A DNA stretch of 64,000 nucleotides from UBA5543 sp964464965 (GCA_964464965.1 CAYXHM010000005.1:1-64000), one strand, 5' to 3'; shown: positions 25,769 through 34,861, counted from the first letter of the stretch. Notes: generated by a model not told the origin, from the letters alone. A program made the numbers and translations.

Positions 25769-26491
25769 CTATACCGCTACACCAAATATACGCCCGACAG
25801 TGGCTGTAAGTGCCATGGCTATAGTTCCCCACAATGTGATGCGTAATATTGCTTTGCCAACGTGAGAGCCCCCTGTTTTAGCTGCTATACCACCCAGTAA
25901 CATCAGGAATGCAATAGACAGGCTATACTGGTAATAGACAAGGTTTTTTAATGGCATAAATATAGAAATGAGCAATGGCAGTACCGCACCACAAGTAAAA
26001 GATGCGCCTGATACCAATGCGGCCTGCAATGGTTTAGCCTGGCTTATCTCGTTTATTCCCAGTTCGTCCCGCACGTGCGCACCTAATGCATCATGCTCTG
26101 TCAGCTCTTTAGCCACCTGCAAAGCGGTTTCCTTTTGCAGGCCCCTTTGTTCATAGATAGTAGCTAAGTATTGTAATTCCCTTTCCGGCATATCCTTTAA
26201 TTCCCGGGCCTCCCTGTCTATATCCGCTTTTTCTATATCGGTTTGAGAACTAACAGATACATACTCGCCGGCAGCCATTGATAATGCACCTGCTACCAGG
26301 CCGGCTACAGCCGCCAGTATGATTGCTTCCCGTGTCGTACTTGCTGATGCCACACCTACAACTATACTTGCTGTTGACAGCAAACCATCGTTTGCCCCAA
26401 GTACCGCAGCTCTCAGCCAGTTGCTTTTATGAATATAGTGCGGAGACAGATAGTCTTTTATGGGATTACTATTTTTGGTCTTCACAATCAT
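25769..26491 (-). CDS. VIT1/CCC1-family transporter
   Basis: A 240-residue membrane protein of the iron/manganese VIT family. Hallmarks are 'LRAAVLGANDGLLSTASIVV', 'LVAGALSMAAGEYVSVSSQT' (first helices with Asp and Glu), a cytosolic helical domain with Glu (~85-140) and C-terminal helices (LLGGIAAKTGGSHVGKAILR). Such proteins export Fe2+ or Mn2+ from the cytoplasm. It is a stand-alone gene, 25 nt from the previous long frame. Confidence 0.9.
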   Translation of the reverse strand: MIVKTKNSNPIKDYLSPHYIHKSNWLRAAVLGANDGLLSTASIVVGVASASTTREAIILAAVAGLVAGALSMAAGEYVSVSSQTDIEKADIDREARELKDMPERELQYLATIYEQRGLQKETALQVAKELTEHDALGAHVRDELGINEISQAKPLQAALVSGASFTCGAVLPLLISIFMPLKNLVYYQYSLSIAFLMLLGGIAAKTGGSHVGKAILRITLWGTIAMALTATVGRIFGVAV

Positions 26492-26627
26492 ACAGAGATT
26501 AATAACTTAAGATTATAATAAAGGTCCGGATATTTTATGTGATATGATATGACGAAAATCATTAGTGAACCGCTATACAATCTCTTTAACCTTTTACACA
26601 ATATAGTAGCGGTTAACAATTATGTTA

Positions 26628-28898
26628 TTATCCTGTTTTGCTGGATATGTTTTTTACTACATCATCCAGTTCGTGTGCGGTATCCAATATATGACTTAGT
26701 AATTCATCGTGAGACTTGTATTGTGCAAGCTCGTTTTGCAGTATATCTATAAGGCCCATCAAACGTGCTAACGGTGCACGTATAACATGAGATTGCAGCC
26801 ATGCTATCTCTTCAAGCTTTACCTGGGCAAGTTTGGCCGCCGTTATATCAAGGCAGGCGCCTATCATTTTTACCGCCTTGCCCTCGTCGTTAAGCAGCAC
26901 CCGGCCCCACGATTTCAGAACGCGCTCTGCCCCGTCCGGCCGAATGATCCTTTCTTCAAACAGGATATCCTTATGAGTTTCCAGTACGCTTCTGATAATA
27001 CCTGTAACCCTTTCCCTGTCATCTGGATGCAGCATTGCAACATAGCCTTCAAATGTTGCGGGAAAGGTAGCTTTATTCAATCCATATATGTTGTACAAAA
27101 CATCCGACCATATCACTATATCTTTGTCAATATCCCACTGCCAGGTGCCGAAGTTTGCCAGCTCCTGCCCTTGTGTTATCAGCAAATTCGCTTCTGTTAT
27201 CACCTCTGCATTAAGCCTGTTCTCCAGTATTACGTTCAGTATCGAAACGGAGCGCTCTATTATTTCTGTTTCGTTGGCATCCGGCGTTTTTACGGTACTA
27301 TAATAAACACCCAATATGGCTATTACATTCCCTTCAGAGTCTGTAACCGGGTAAGACCAGGAGGCGCGTATGCCATAGGGTAGTGCCAGGTGTTTATAAT
27401 CCGCCCATCTTGTATCAGTTTCAATATCGCTTGCTATTACTTTTTCTTTAGTGTAAGCAGATGTGCCGCAAGAGCCGGCATTGGGCCCTATCTCCACGTT
27501 GTTGATACACTGTACATATACTTTGGGTAGAGAAGGAGAGGCCCACTCGAACAATTTATTATCCTTCACCCGCAATACTGAGCACTTCATGCTGGGAAAC
27601 AATTCTTCAAGCCCCTCAACATACTCCTGCAGTACGGTTCCTATTTCAATACCTTTTTTTGCGTTCAACTCTAATATCCGTTTCTCCAGGTGGTCCAGGT
27701 CTTCCAGTAGTTTCGTCTCGGTAATATCCACCATTATTCCACGCAGCAGTGACGGTTTGCCATTTTCCATAATCACAGACACTACATCTTTTATCCATAC
27801 AAGGCTGCCGTCTGCCTTCACCATCCTGTAGTCGAAAGTATGGTTACGCGCTTCCCCGGTTTGCATGACACAAAAATTTACCGCCTCGTTCCTGTCTTCG
27901 TGGTAAATATGCTTACTCCAGAAGTCAGGTTCCTTTAGCCATTCCTCGGGGGTGTAGCCAAGTATGCTTTGTACCTGGTTGCTTATAAAACTGAACTTAA
28001 AAGTCTGTGCATCAGCCTCCCATACTATACCCTCTACCGACTGTATCAGTGATTTATGTTTATTGCGGGATTCTACCAGGTCTTTTTCAATCTTCTTTTG
28101 TTCTGTAATGTCCCGTGTGGTACCGTAGAGGCGCGTACATACATCGCCCGTCAGATCTGCTTTGCCTGTACTGCGTATCCACCGATGGTTGCCTTTGCAG
28201 GTAATTATCTCCAACTCAATATCAAATACATTGCCATGGGATATCGCGTCCTGCACAACCGTTATAAGTTTTTCACGGTTTTCATCATCTTTATAGAACC
28301 TGAGTGCAGTTTCATAGTTAAGATCAACATCCGGCCCTGTTTCATATATTTCCCGCATCACATCAGACCAATACACTTTGTTGGTGCCCAGATCTATTTC
28401 CCAGGTCCCGTTTCGGGATACACGTTGTGTCTCATTCAAAAACTTATCTTTCTTAACCAGCAGATCTGAAAGAGCGGACGCTTTTTCTTCGGCTACACAT
28501 TTATCTGTGACATCTGTTATTAGTGCAGCAATATGCAGCATCATGCCGTGTTCATCTAAAACAGGCGTGAACAGAATATCATAATACTTATCAGTCTTAT
28601 TTGCTTCTGGTGGATTTATAACTCTTTTAAGAGAAGTAACCTTTTTGTTTTGTTTGTCATTGCATACTTGTTGTAAGTATTCGTCCCAGTCAGGCTGTAG
28701 GGTGCTATCCACTTTAAATATCAATTCTGAGAACTTACGCCCGGTTATATTTTTCTCAGGAATATTTAGTAAGAGTTCAACTGCATTGTTTGCTGATATG
28801 ATTGTAAAGTTGAGTGCATCTGTTTCTATTTCCAGTATTGGAACAGGAAGCGATTTGTAAACTTTGGTGTAGTCAGGCCGGTGCTCCTTCTCTGCCAT
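26628..28898 (-). CDS. Multi-PAS/GAF sensor ending in a DHp-like helix without ATPase
   Basis: A 756-residue cytoplasmic protein. Domains in order are PAS (~15-130), PAS (~155-265), PAS (~275-390; ends in GIMVDITETK), GAF (~400-560; SMKCSVLRVKDNKLFEW), PAS (~570-690; ends in ACLDITAAKL) and a terminal helix 'WLQSHVIRAPLARLMGLIDI' with a His in the position of a phospho-acceptor. The chain stops about 50 residues later, with no N-, G1- or G2-box. It cannot autophosphorylate alone. It may be a phosphotransfer partner or a dimerising sensor. Confidence 0.75.
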   Translation of the reverse strand: MAEKEHRPDYTKVYKSLPVPILEIETDALNFTIISANNAVELLLNIPEKNITGRKFSELIFKVDSTLQPDWDEYLQQVCNDKQNKKVTSLKRVINPPEANKTDKYYDILFTPVLDEHGMMLHIAALITDVTDKCVAEEKASALSDLLVKKDKFLNETQRVSRNGTWEIDLGTNKVYWSDVMREIYETGPDVDLNYETALRFYKDDENREKLITVVQDAISHGNVFDIELEIITCKGNHRWIRSTGKADLTGDVCTRLYGTTRDITEQKKIEKDLVESRNKHKSLIQSVEGIVWEADAQTFKFSFISNQVQSILGYTPEEWLKEPDFWSKHIYHEDRNEAVNFCVMQTGEARNHTFDYRMVKADGSLVWIKDVVSVIMENGKPSLLRGIMVDITETKLLEDLDHLEKRILELNAKKGIEIGTVLQEYVEGLEELFPSMKCSVLRVKDNKLFEWASPSLPKVYVQCINNVEIGPNAGSCGTSAYTKEKVIASDIETDTRWADYKHLALPYGIRASWSYPVTDSEGNVIAILGVYYSTVKTPDANETEIIERSVSILNVILENRLNAEVITEANLLITQGQELANFGTWQWDIDKDIVIWSDVLYNIYGLNKATFPATFEGYVAMLHPDDRERVTGIIRSVLETHKDILFEERIIRPDGAERVLKSWGRVLLNDEGKAVKMIGACLDITAAKLAQVKLEEIAWLQSHVIRAPLARLMGLIDILQNELAQYKSHDELLSHILDTAHELDDVVKNISSKTG

Positions 28899-29153
28899 AC
28901 AAATTGACTTTTAATATTGGGGGATGAAAGATATCCAGCCAGAAAATACGATAAATAATTGGCAGTTGTATAACCTGTTATTGAAAGATTTAAAAAAAAC
29001 ACCGGCTTGCTGCCAGGATATAAAATCTGACCTGCCACGCTCCGTATTGGTACGGATATGAATACCGTTTTAGGGCATTTCTAAGGCAAGCGTAAGCATG
29101 TACGTTGTGATGCTGTATCAGTTGAAGATAATGGTTGGCGGGTTTTTGCTGCA

Positions 29154-29192
29154 ACCCAAAAAGATTATGCCACACCTGGAAAGATGTGGCAT
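29154..29192 (-). terminator. Probable terminator of the ligand-gated channel gene
   Basis: ATGCCACA (29167-29174) pairs with TGTGGCAT (29185-29192). Read on the minus strand the hairpin lies 9 nt after the stop and is followed by AATCTTTTTGG. The rest of the 28899-29200 gap shows no gene. Confidence 0.55.
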
Positions 29193-29200
29193 CGTATGCC

Positions 29201-30166
29201 TTATTGTGTAGCAGCGTTGTTTATAAGATATATATTGGCAATGGCATAAATTATCAGCATGACCTGTGCCATGATAAAATCGTAACGGTTAGCCTCTTTA
29301 AGTTTATCCTGTTTCAATAGACGTAGCGCAACTGCGTTGCCTACAATGGTGAGTAATATAAATAGAAGAGTGAGCCCGTGCAGCGCATCTACCAGGGTAA
29401 AAGTGTTAGACTCCGGCAGGGTGGACTCTACAACATATTTATTACCCACAACAGCAAACAAGGCGCCTACGCTAAGACCGAAACGGGAATCAATATTGTC
29501 TGCATGTATGTAAAAACACATATAGGCAATAAGCAGCGCTATATACATGCCTAAAAACATCTTCCAGAACAAGCCTGTAGCATCGCGCGATAAAACCAAC
29601 CTTACTTTGAAATTGCTGTATTTTGTCTGCTTGTCCTGTGCATGTATATCACCAAAGTCTGTCTGGTATGTTTTTATCCCGTTACTGATCGTGAGGCTGT
29701 CAATATTCCACCCCCTGATGGTGTATTTCACATCAAAATGATTGCCTGCAGTATCGGCTTTAAATACAAGTTGCGAGGAATCGTACTGCGAGTTTTCTAT
29801 GGTAAAACGCAGTGATTGCCTGTCGAAGGGGAAATTATCTATTTTCCAGGTATCCTTCATTACGCAGTCCAGTTTCATCAATAGATACACATCTCCATCT
29901 GTCGTGTCGATGGTTGAAAATGATTTGTTGACGGATTTTGCAGAAGGTATTTCAAGATTCTGGATAAAATCGAAATCCCTGTTATTATACCTGAGCCATA
30001 ACCAGCAGCTTATAGCAAATTCCTTCTGTTTGAAATCTATGTTGTGAATGCTATTGATATATATACCGGCCAAAACAGTATCAGGAACACCATTCTCTGC
30101 ATAGGCCTTGCGTCCCGGTGCAAGCAAAAGCAGGACTAACGTAACAAGAATAATGATGTTCTTCAT
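29201..30166 (-). CDS. Pentameric ligand-gated ion channel homologue
   Basis: A 321-residue protein. A signal peptide (~1-23) precedes an extracellular beta-sandwich domain containing the family motif FPFDRQSLR (about residues 112-120). Four helices follow: M1 (LFWKMFLGMYIALLIAYMCF), M2 region (FGLSVGALFAVVGNKYVVES), M3 (DALHGLTLLFILLTIVGNAV) and M4 (FIMAQVMLIIYAIANIYLIN). It lacks the eukaryotic Cys pair, like GLIC and ELIC. M2 is less polar than in typical channels, so its ion selectivity or even conduction is uncertain. It stands alone in its transcription unit. Confidence 0.75.
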   Translation of the reverse strand: MKNIIILVTLVLLLLAPGRKAYAENGVPDTVLAGIYINSIHNIDFKQKEFAISCWLWLRYNNRDFDFIQNLEIPSAKSVNKSFSTIDTTDGDVYLLMKLDCVMKDTWKIDNFPFDRQSLRFTIENSQYDSSQLVFKADTAGNHFDVKYTIRGWNIDSLTISNGIKTYQTDFGDIHAQDKQTKYSNFKVRLVLSRDATGLFWKMFLGMYIALLIAYMCFYIHADNIDSRFGLSVGALFAVVGNKYVVESTLPESNTFTLVDALHGLTLLFILLTIVGNAVALRLLKQDKLKEANRYDFIMAQVMLIIYAIANIYLINNAATQ

Positions 30167-30325
30167 TGTAGCAGATTGTGAAGCCTGAAATTAGGTATTA
30201 AAAACAGATATGTATCATGTCACATTTTTTTAAATCACCCCTTCCCTGGAAATTATCCGTTCCCCTTATGGGATTGGATGGGTTTTGCTTTGCAATATGT
30301 ACCTGTGGGTTCTCATCTGATCTGG

Positions 30326-30357
30326 TTGATTTATTAGAAGTAGTTCGTCTATTTTTG
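30326..30357 (+). promoter_or_regulatory. Promoter of the GNAT gene
   Basis: TTG (30326-30328) and TATTTTTG (30350-30357) are 21 bp apart and fit the Bacteroidota consensus. The ATG at 30375 lies 17 nt downstream, so the leader is short. Confidence 0.55.
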
Positions 30358-30374
30358 TACCGATTGACCAGCAA

Positions 30375-30896
30375 ATGGATATGATAACAATAACTAAAGC
30401 TCTGCCAGGTGATGTAACGGTTGTCCGGGCTGTAGGGAGAGAGACATTTTTTGAAGCATTCGCCGCCCAAAATACGAGTGCTGATATGCAAAAGTATCTT
30501 GATGAAAATTTTAGCGAGGAAAAAATCCAACAGGAATTGAATAACCCGGAGTCAGTTTTTTTTATTGCCCGGGAAGGCGAAATACCCATTGGGTACATGA
30601 AACTGAATACGGGTACCGCCCAGACAGATGTTAAGGATGAATTGGCCTTAGAGATAGAGCGTATCTATGTGAAAGCTGCATATCAGGGTAAAAAAGTCGG
30701 GCAATTACTATATGAGCAAGCCCTGGAGGTTGCTAAGCAAAGGCAGAAATCATATATATGGTTAGGTGTGTGGGAGGAGAATTCCAAAGCAATAAATTTT
30801 TACAAAAAGAACGGCTTTGTCGCGTTTGATAAGCATATGTTTAAACTTGGAAATGATGAACAAACTGATGTAATGATGAAAAGGGTTATTGAATGA
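30375..30896 (+). CDS. GNAT-family N-acetyltransferase
   Basis: A 173-residue enzyme with the acetyl-CoA-binding motif A 'IERIYVKAAYQGKKVGQLLY' (Q/RxxGxG/A form), followed by 'YIWLGVWEENSKAINFYKKN' and 'GFVAFDKHMFKLG', typical of GNATs acting on small molecules or protein N-termini. The start may also be the Met at 30381. It converges on a DinB gene and has its own promoter. Confidence 0.88.
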   Translation: MDMITITKALPGDVTVVRAVGRETFFEAFAAQNTSADMQKYLDENFSEEKIQQELNNPESVFFIAREGEIPIGYMKLNTGTAQTDVKDELALEIERIYVKAAYQGKKVGQLLYEQALEVAKQRQKSYIWLGVWEENSKAINFYKKNGFVAFDKHMFKLGNDEQTDVMMKRVIE

Positions 30897-30932
30897 TTTT
30901 AACTGCCGCTGGAAAGAACATTAACAGGTATG

Positions 30933-31385
30933 TTACACACCATATTTTAACGTTAATGCCAGCTGCCCCGCGTGGTATGCTGTATGCGAGATAATACGGC
31001 CAATAGCTTCGGCCTTTGTTTTAGTGCCAAACTCCTTAGTTGTAATAGCCTGTTGCCAATCTGCATCTGCCTGTTTTTCTATAATAGATTTTAAGCTGTC
31101 GAAAGCATATTGCTGGTATTCCAGTAATTCGGCCAGGTTGGTCCATTCACCTGTGTCGTGCTGTGCTATCACGGTTTTAGCTGTCACGCGCAATTCAGTG
31201 TCGCCAAATACATTCTTAGCAAACAGCAACTCTACATCGCCTATATGCCGTATGAGAAAACCGGCGCTATTTTTTGTATGAACGAGTTTTTTCGCGAGGT
31301 CGGCCGGGTTGATGCTGGCTAACTGGTTAATAAACCTTGTACGGGCTTCTGCCCACGTTTGTAAATATGCTTCTGTCAGGTTCAT
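30933..31385 (-). CDS. DinB-family protein
   Basis: A 150-residue four-helix protein. The ATG at 31385 is preferred over the longer open frame to 31469. DinB/YfiT-like metal ligands are visible: His in 'SAGFLIRHIGDVELLF', and His pairs in 'GRIISHTAYHAGQLALTLKY'. Members are often thiol-dependent transferases or stress proteins; the reaction here is unknown. Confidence 0.8.
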   Translation of the reverse strand: MNLTEAYLQTWAEARTRFINQLASINPADLAKKLVHTKNSAGFLIRHIGDVELLFAKNVFGDTELRVTAKTVIAQHDTGEWTNLAELLEYQQYAFDSLKSIIEKQADADWQQAITTKEFGTKTKAEAIGRIISHTAYHAGQLALTLKYGV

Positions 31386-31488
31386 AATCTGCTTTATGAC
31401 ATTATTTATCCAAAGGTATCTGTTATTGGTAGCGGCATGGATGACGAGTATCACCTTTATGGAATACATAAATCAGTTATACCCGCTT

Positions 31489-31520
31489 TTAACAAAAAGC
31501 CGCTAAAAATAGAGCGGCTT
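31489..31520 (-). terminator. Terminator of the metallophosphoesterase gene
   Basis: AAGCCGCT (31497-31504) pairs with AGCGGCTT (31513-31520). On the minus strand the hairpin is followed by TTTTTGTT and lies 26 nt after the stop at 31547. Confidence 0.7.
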
Positions 31521-31546
31521 CATCTTCTTCTTTGATCTCGTGCTTC

Positions 31547-32311
31547 TTAATACCCCCTCCTCAGCATAGCGGCGTATTCATTGGGCAAAGGGCTGTCTTC
31601 AACAGCTTTCGCGGCTTTTTCTACATCATATGCAAAACGGACGAACTCAACCTGTACACTGTTTTCATCATTGACGCCTGAATCTTCGTTTAAAGTCAGC
31701 AGCACATAGCAGCCATCTTTATTGCTGTCCTTAGGTTTGCCTACAGAGCCGGTATTTATAGCGTGTCTGAAATGCCCGCCTTCCGACTGTAAAGCTTTAT
31801 GATAGGGTTTGTGCGTATGGCCAAAGAACATGATGTCTGCATTGGCCTGTTCCATAATGCGCAGCAGGCTTTTTTCATCCCTGTCTTCAAACAGGTATTC
31901 ATTTATCTTCCTGGGGCTGCCGTGTACCAGCAGCAGGTTAAGGTTATCATCGTTCAGTTGAAATTCTACCCGGATATGTGCGGGCAACGTTCTCAGGTAT
32001 TTTCGCTCGTCATCTCTCACTACTTCATTGGTAAACGAAATAGATATCTTGCCCATCGCTTTCTCCTCATCGGTCTTATACGCGCAGCCGCAGTCGTCGC
32101 TGCTCCTGCCTATACCGAAGTCGTAGTTGCCTGCTATGGTAGGTATGCCGCGTTTGCGTATTTCGGCTATCACCTCGTTGGGCCATATATTATAGCCTAC
32201 CAGGTCGCCAAGGCAGTAAATGGCATCAGGTTTTTTGCTGTCTATATCTGCAAGGCATGCTTCAAGCGCGGGCAGGTTGGCGTGTATGTCAGAAAATAAG
32301 GCGATTTTCAT
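31547..32311 (-). CDS. Calcineurin-like metallophosphoesterase (YfcE-like)
   Basis: A 254-residue phosphoesterase with the full metal-binding set: FSDIHANLPAL (Asp, His), CLGDLVGYN (Asp), AGNYDFGIG (Asn), LLVHGSPR (His) and FFGHTHKPYH (His-x-His). It resembles YfcE/MJ0936-type small phosphodiesterases. The substrate is not evident. It lies 45 nt after the acr3 gene on the same strand, so it might be read with the arsenic genes. Confidence 0.88.
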   Translation of the reverse strand: MKIALFSDIHANLPALEACLADIDSKKPDAIYCLGDLVGYNIWPNEVIAEIRKRGIPTIAGNYDFGIGRSSDDCGCAYKTDEEKAMGKISISFTNEVVRDDERKYLRTLPAHIRVEFQLNDDNLNLLLVHGSPRKINEYLFEDRDEKSLLRIMEQANADIMFFGHTHKPYHKALQSEGGHFRHAINTGSVGKPKDSNKDGCYVLLTLNEDSGVNDENSVQVEFVRFAYDVEKAAKAVEDSPLPNEYAAMLRRGY

Positions 32312-32356
32312 TGTATTCTTTTTTTAAGTATTACTAACTATGATTGTATCAGATTA

Positions 32357-33436
32357 CTAACTGGCGGGTACCTCGTTGCTATAATATTTCCTGCGTAGCC
32401 AGAATGCGAGATTGACCAGTGCTATAAGTGCCGGAACTTCTACCAGCGGGCCTATTACACCAACAAATGCCTGCCCGCTGTTGATGCCAAAAACACCAAT
32501 GGCAACGGCTATGGCCAGCTCAAAATTATTTCCCGCAGCGGTAAATGCTATCGATGCGGTTTTTGAATAATCTGCCCCCATGCGTTTACCTGCAAGAAAG
32601 CTGACCACGAACATTATAGCAAAATATATAGCAAGCGGTATGGCTATGCGTACTACATCCATGGGTATTTGTACAATCAGCTCTCCCTTCAGGCTGAACA
32701 TAACCAGGATTGTAAAAAGCAAAGCTATAAGCGTAATGGGTGATATAGCAGGAATGAATTTTTCCCGGAACCACTGCTCTCCTTTCAGCGCAATGAGGCC
32801 ATAACGGGATATAACACCCGCCGCAAAAGGTATGCCCAGGTATATCCCCACACTTTTGGCTATCTCACCAATAGTGATTTTCACCTCAAGGCCTTCAATG
32901 CCAAATAACGGGGGCAGTACCGTGATGAATATATACGCATATACACTGTACAGCAATACCTGGAATATACTGTTCAGCGCTATCAGTCCTGCTGCATATT
33001 CACGGTTGCCTTCTGCCAGTTCATTCCATACCACTACCATCGCAATGCACCTTGCCAGGCCTATCAGTATAAGGCCCACCATATATTCAGGGTAGCCCTG
33101 CAGGAATATAATGGCCAGGAAAAACATGAGAATTGGGCCCACTACCCAGTTCAGCAACAGGGACGTGCCCAGTACACGGGTGTTTGTAAAGACCTCTTTC
33201 ATCTTCTCGTACTTCACCTTAGCCAGTGGCGGATACATCATCAGTATAAGCCCCACCGCCAGCGGAATATTGGTTGTGCCGCTTGAGAATGAATTAATAA
33301 ACCCCGAAGATGAGGGATAGAAATAGCCGATGGCCACACCAATGGCCATTGCAAGAAATATCCAGAGCGTCAGGTAACGGTCCAGGAAACTTAGTTTTTT
33401 TCGCTCGTGTGCAGGAGCACAGTTATTTGCTGTCAT
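32357..33436 (-). CDS. acr3: Arsenite efflux transporter, ACR3 family
   Basis: A 359-residue membrane protein with about ten helices. The family signature 'GLARCIAMVVVWNELAEGNR' holds the Cys required for arsenite transport, and 'AAGNNFELAIAVAIGVFGIN' is the conserved helix with Asn and Glu. It exports As(III) from the cytoplasm. It follows arsM and arsR on the same strand; the 88-bp gap to arsM carries a stem-loop. Confidence 0.93.
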   Translation of the reverse strand: MTANNCAPAHERKKLSFLDRYLTLWIFLAMAIGVAIGYFYPSSSGFINSFSSGTTNIPLAVGLILMMYPPLAKVKYEKMKEVFTNTRVLGTSLLLNWVVGPILMFFLAIIFLQGYPEYMVGLILIGLARCIAMVVVWNELAEGNREYAAGLIALNSIFQVLLYSVYAYIFITVLPPLFGIEGLEVKITIGEIAKSVGIYLGIPFAAGVISRYGLIALKGEQWFREKFIPAISPITLIALLFTILVMFSLKGELIVQIPMDVVRIAIPLAIYFAIMFVVSFLAGKRMGADYSKTASIAFTAAGNNFELAIAVAIGVFGINSGQAFVGVIGPLVEVPALIALVNLAFWLRRKYYSNEVPAS

Positions 33437-33462
33437 TACGCTACTCTTTTATTTGTTGAGAG

Positions 33463-33499
33463 GCCGGATTGCGACTTATATTTTAAGCTGCAATCCGGC
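33463..33499 (-). other. Stem-loop between arsM and acr3
   Basis: GCCGGATTGC (33463-33472) pairs exactly with GCAATCCGGC (33490-33499), with a 17-nt loop. There is no T-run on the minus-strand side, so it is probably an intercistronic stability or processing structure, not a full terminator. Confidence 0.55.
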
Positions 33500-33524
33500 T
33501 ATAATTTATCCCGTCAGTTACCCG

Positions 33525-34361
33525 CTAGCAGCAACCCGCTCCCGGTGCGCAGCAATCACCTTTGCGTGCGAAAACCGTGATGCTGAAGATACCTGTACCA
33601 CTGATTTTAAAAGCAGCTATTTCTTCTGCACTCAGGTAAGCAGACAGTATATCGTCAGGTATTATTATTGATTTTTCTTTCTGTATCGTTACCGACTCAA
33701 AGCCTGCATCCTGTATCAGTTGCAGGTATTCGCTTCTCTGTATGGCGCCGCTCACGCAGCCTGCATACATTTCTGCTGCTTTTTGCAGGTTCTCCGGCAG
33801 TGCGCCTACCAGTACTATATCAGAAATGCTGAAGTGCCCTCCCGGTTTCAATACCCTTGATATTTCTGCTATTACATTCTTTTTATTAGGTACCAGGTTC
33901 AGTACGCAGTTGCTCACAATTACATCGGCTGTGTTGGCAGATACGGGCATCTTTTCTATATCCCCCTGGCGAAATTCTACATTGTTATATCCCAGTTTTT
34001 CGGCGTTGGTCCTTGCCTTCGCTATCATTGCCTCTGTAAAGTCTATACCTATTATCTTGCCGCTTTCACCAGCCTGAGAGCGTGCTATGAAACAGTCGTT
34101 GCCTGCGCCGCTGCCCAGGTCTATTACGGTATCGCCCGGTTTTATCTGTGCAAACTCTGTAGGCAGCCCGCAGCCCAGCCCAAGGTCGGCATCAGGATTG
34201 TAGCCTTCCAGCTTCGTATAATCGTCGCTCATGATGTTGTACACCTCTGTACTGCAACCACCCGCGCCACAGCATGATGCCGCGTTGGTATCTTTATCCT
34301 GCAAGGCTATCTCGCTGTATTTCTGCCTTACCATTTCTTTCAGTTCCTGTTCGGTATTCAT
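33525..34361 (-). CDS. arsM: Arsenite S-adenosylmethionine methyltransferase
   Basis: A 278-residue methyltransferase; the ATG at 34361 is preferred over a longer frame to 34514. 'VIDLGSGAGNDCFIARSQAG' is the SAM-binding motif. Conserved As-binding Cys residues are seen in 'ASCCGAGGCSTEVY', 'LGLGCGLPTEF' and 'EMYAGCVSGAI'. The C-terminus ends in Cys pairs (DCCAPGAGCC). It methylates As(III) to volatile or less toxic forms and lies between arsR and acr3. Confidence 0.92.
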   Translation of the reverse strand: MNTEQELKEMVRQKYSEIALQDKDTNAASCCGAGGCSTEVYNIMSDDYTKLEGYNPDADLGLGCGLPTEFAQIKPGDTVIDLGSGAGNDCFIARSQAGESGKIIGIDFTEAMIAKARTNAEKLGYNNVEFRQGDIEKMPVSANTADVIVSNCVLNLVPNKKNVIAEISRVLKPGGHFSISDIVLVGALPENLQKAAEMYAGCVSGAIQRSEYLQLIQDAGFESVTIQKEKSIIIPDDILSAYLSAEEIAAFKISGTGIFSITVFARKGDCCAPGAGCC

Positions 34362-34382
34362 AATTTTTTTGTTGTTTATATC

Positions 34383-34398
34383 ATTGCAATATTGCGAT
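34383..34398 (-). promoter_or_regulatory. Putative ArsR operator, site B (before arsM)
   Basis: ATTGCAATATTGCGAT contains the perfect palindrome GCAATATTGC and matches site A (34760-34775) at 15 of 16 positions. It lies 22 nt before the arsM ATG, in the arsR-arsM gap. Confidence 0.55.
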
Positions 34399-34416
34399 AG
34401 ATTGGGGCAAAAAAAA

Positions 34417-34746
34417 TCAGCAACAATCACTGCTTTCCGGCAGCTCCTTAAAGAATATGGTAAAGAATTCTTTGTACTGCAGCCATACTTTCGGGTTAAT
34501 GCAATAGCACACACTGGTACCTTCTATGGTGCCTTGTATCAGCCCTACTTGTTTCAGTTCTTTAAGGTGTTGCGAAATAGTGGCCTGCGCCAGTCCCAGT
34601 TCATCTACAAGGCTGCCACATACGCAGGCTTTAGCTTTTATCAGCTGCTGCAGTATGGCTATGCGTGCAGGGTGGGCCAGCGCTTTGGCCATCATGGCCA
34701 GCTCATTCTGCTTTTTGGTAAATAAATCTGTCTTAGTTGCTCCCAT
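34417..34746 (-). CDS. arsR: ArsR-family arsenic-responsive repressor
   Basis: A 109-residue winged-helix repressor. 'ALAHPARIAILQQLIKAKAC' precedes the metal-sensing pair 'ACVCGSLVDELGLAQATISQ' (Cys-x-Cys at the start of the recognition region, like the ELCVCDL of classical ArsR) and 'HLKELKQVGLIQGTIEG'. The C-terminus ends in CC. Binding of As(III) should release it from DNA and derepress arsM and acr3 downstream. Confidence 0.92.
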   Translation of the reverse strand: MGATKTDLFTKKQNELAMMAKALAHPARIAILQQLIKAKACVCGSLVDELGLAQATISQHLKELKQVGLIQGTIEGTSVCYCINPKVWLQYKEFFTIFFKELPESSDCC

Positions 34747-34759
34747 TCTTTCTATATCT

Positions 34760-34793
34760 ATTGCAATATTACGATTAATGGCTGAAACACAAA
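34760..34793 (-). promoter_or_regulatory. arsR promoter with ArsR operator site A
   Basis: On the minus strand TTTG (34790-34793) is followed after 19 bp by TAATATTG (34763-34770), one mismatch from TAnnTTTG. The 16-nt motif ATTGCAATATTACGAT (34760-34775) covers the -7 element. The arrangement fits autorepression by ArsR. Confidence 0.55.
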
Positions 34794-34861
34794 ATTATTT
34801 TTTTTCAAGGAGGGTGTAAAACCATCCCTTGGCAGCTTGTATATATGGGTTGAAGATGTTG

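Noticed and set aside
26549..26752. Plus-strand hydrophobic frame near the end of the PAS/GAF gene
   Set aside because: It is antisense to the well-supported 3' end of the sensor gene and resembles no known protein.
33463..33499. Interpreting the arsM-acr3 hairpin as an integron attC site or full terminator
   Set aside because: It lacks attC core features and there is no T-run; acr3 immediately downstream needs read-through.
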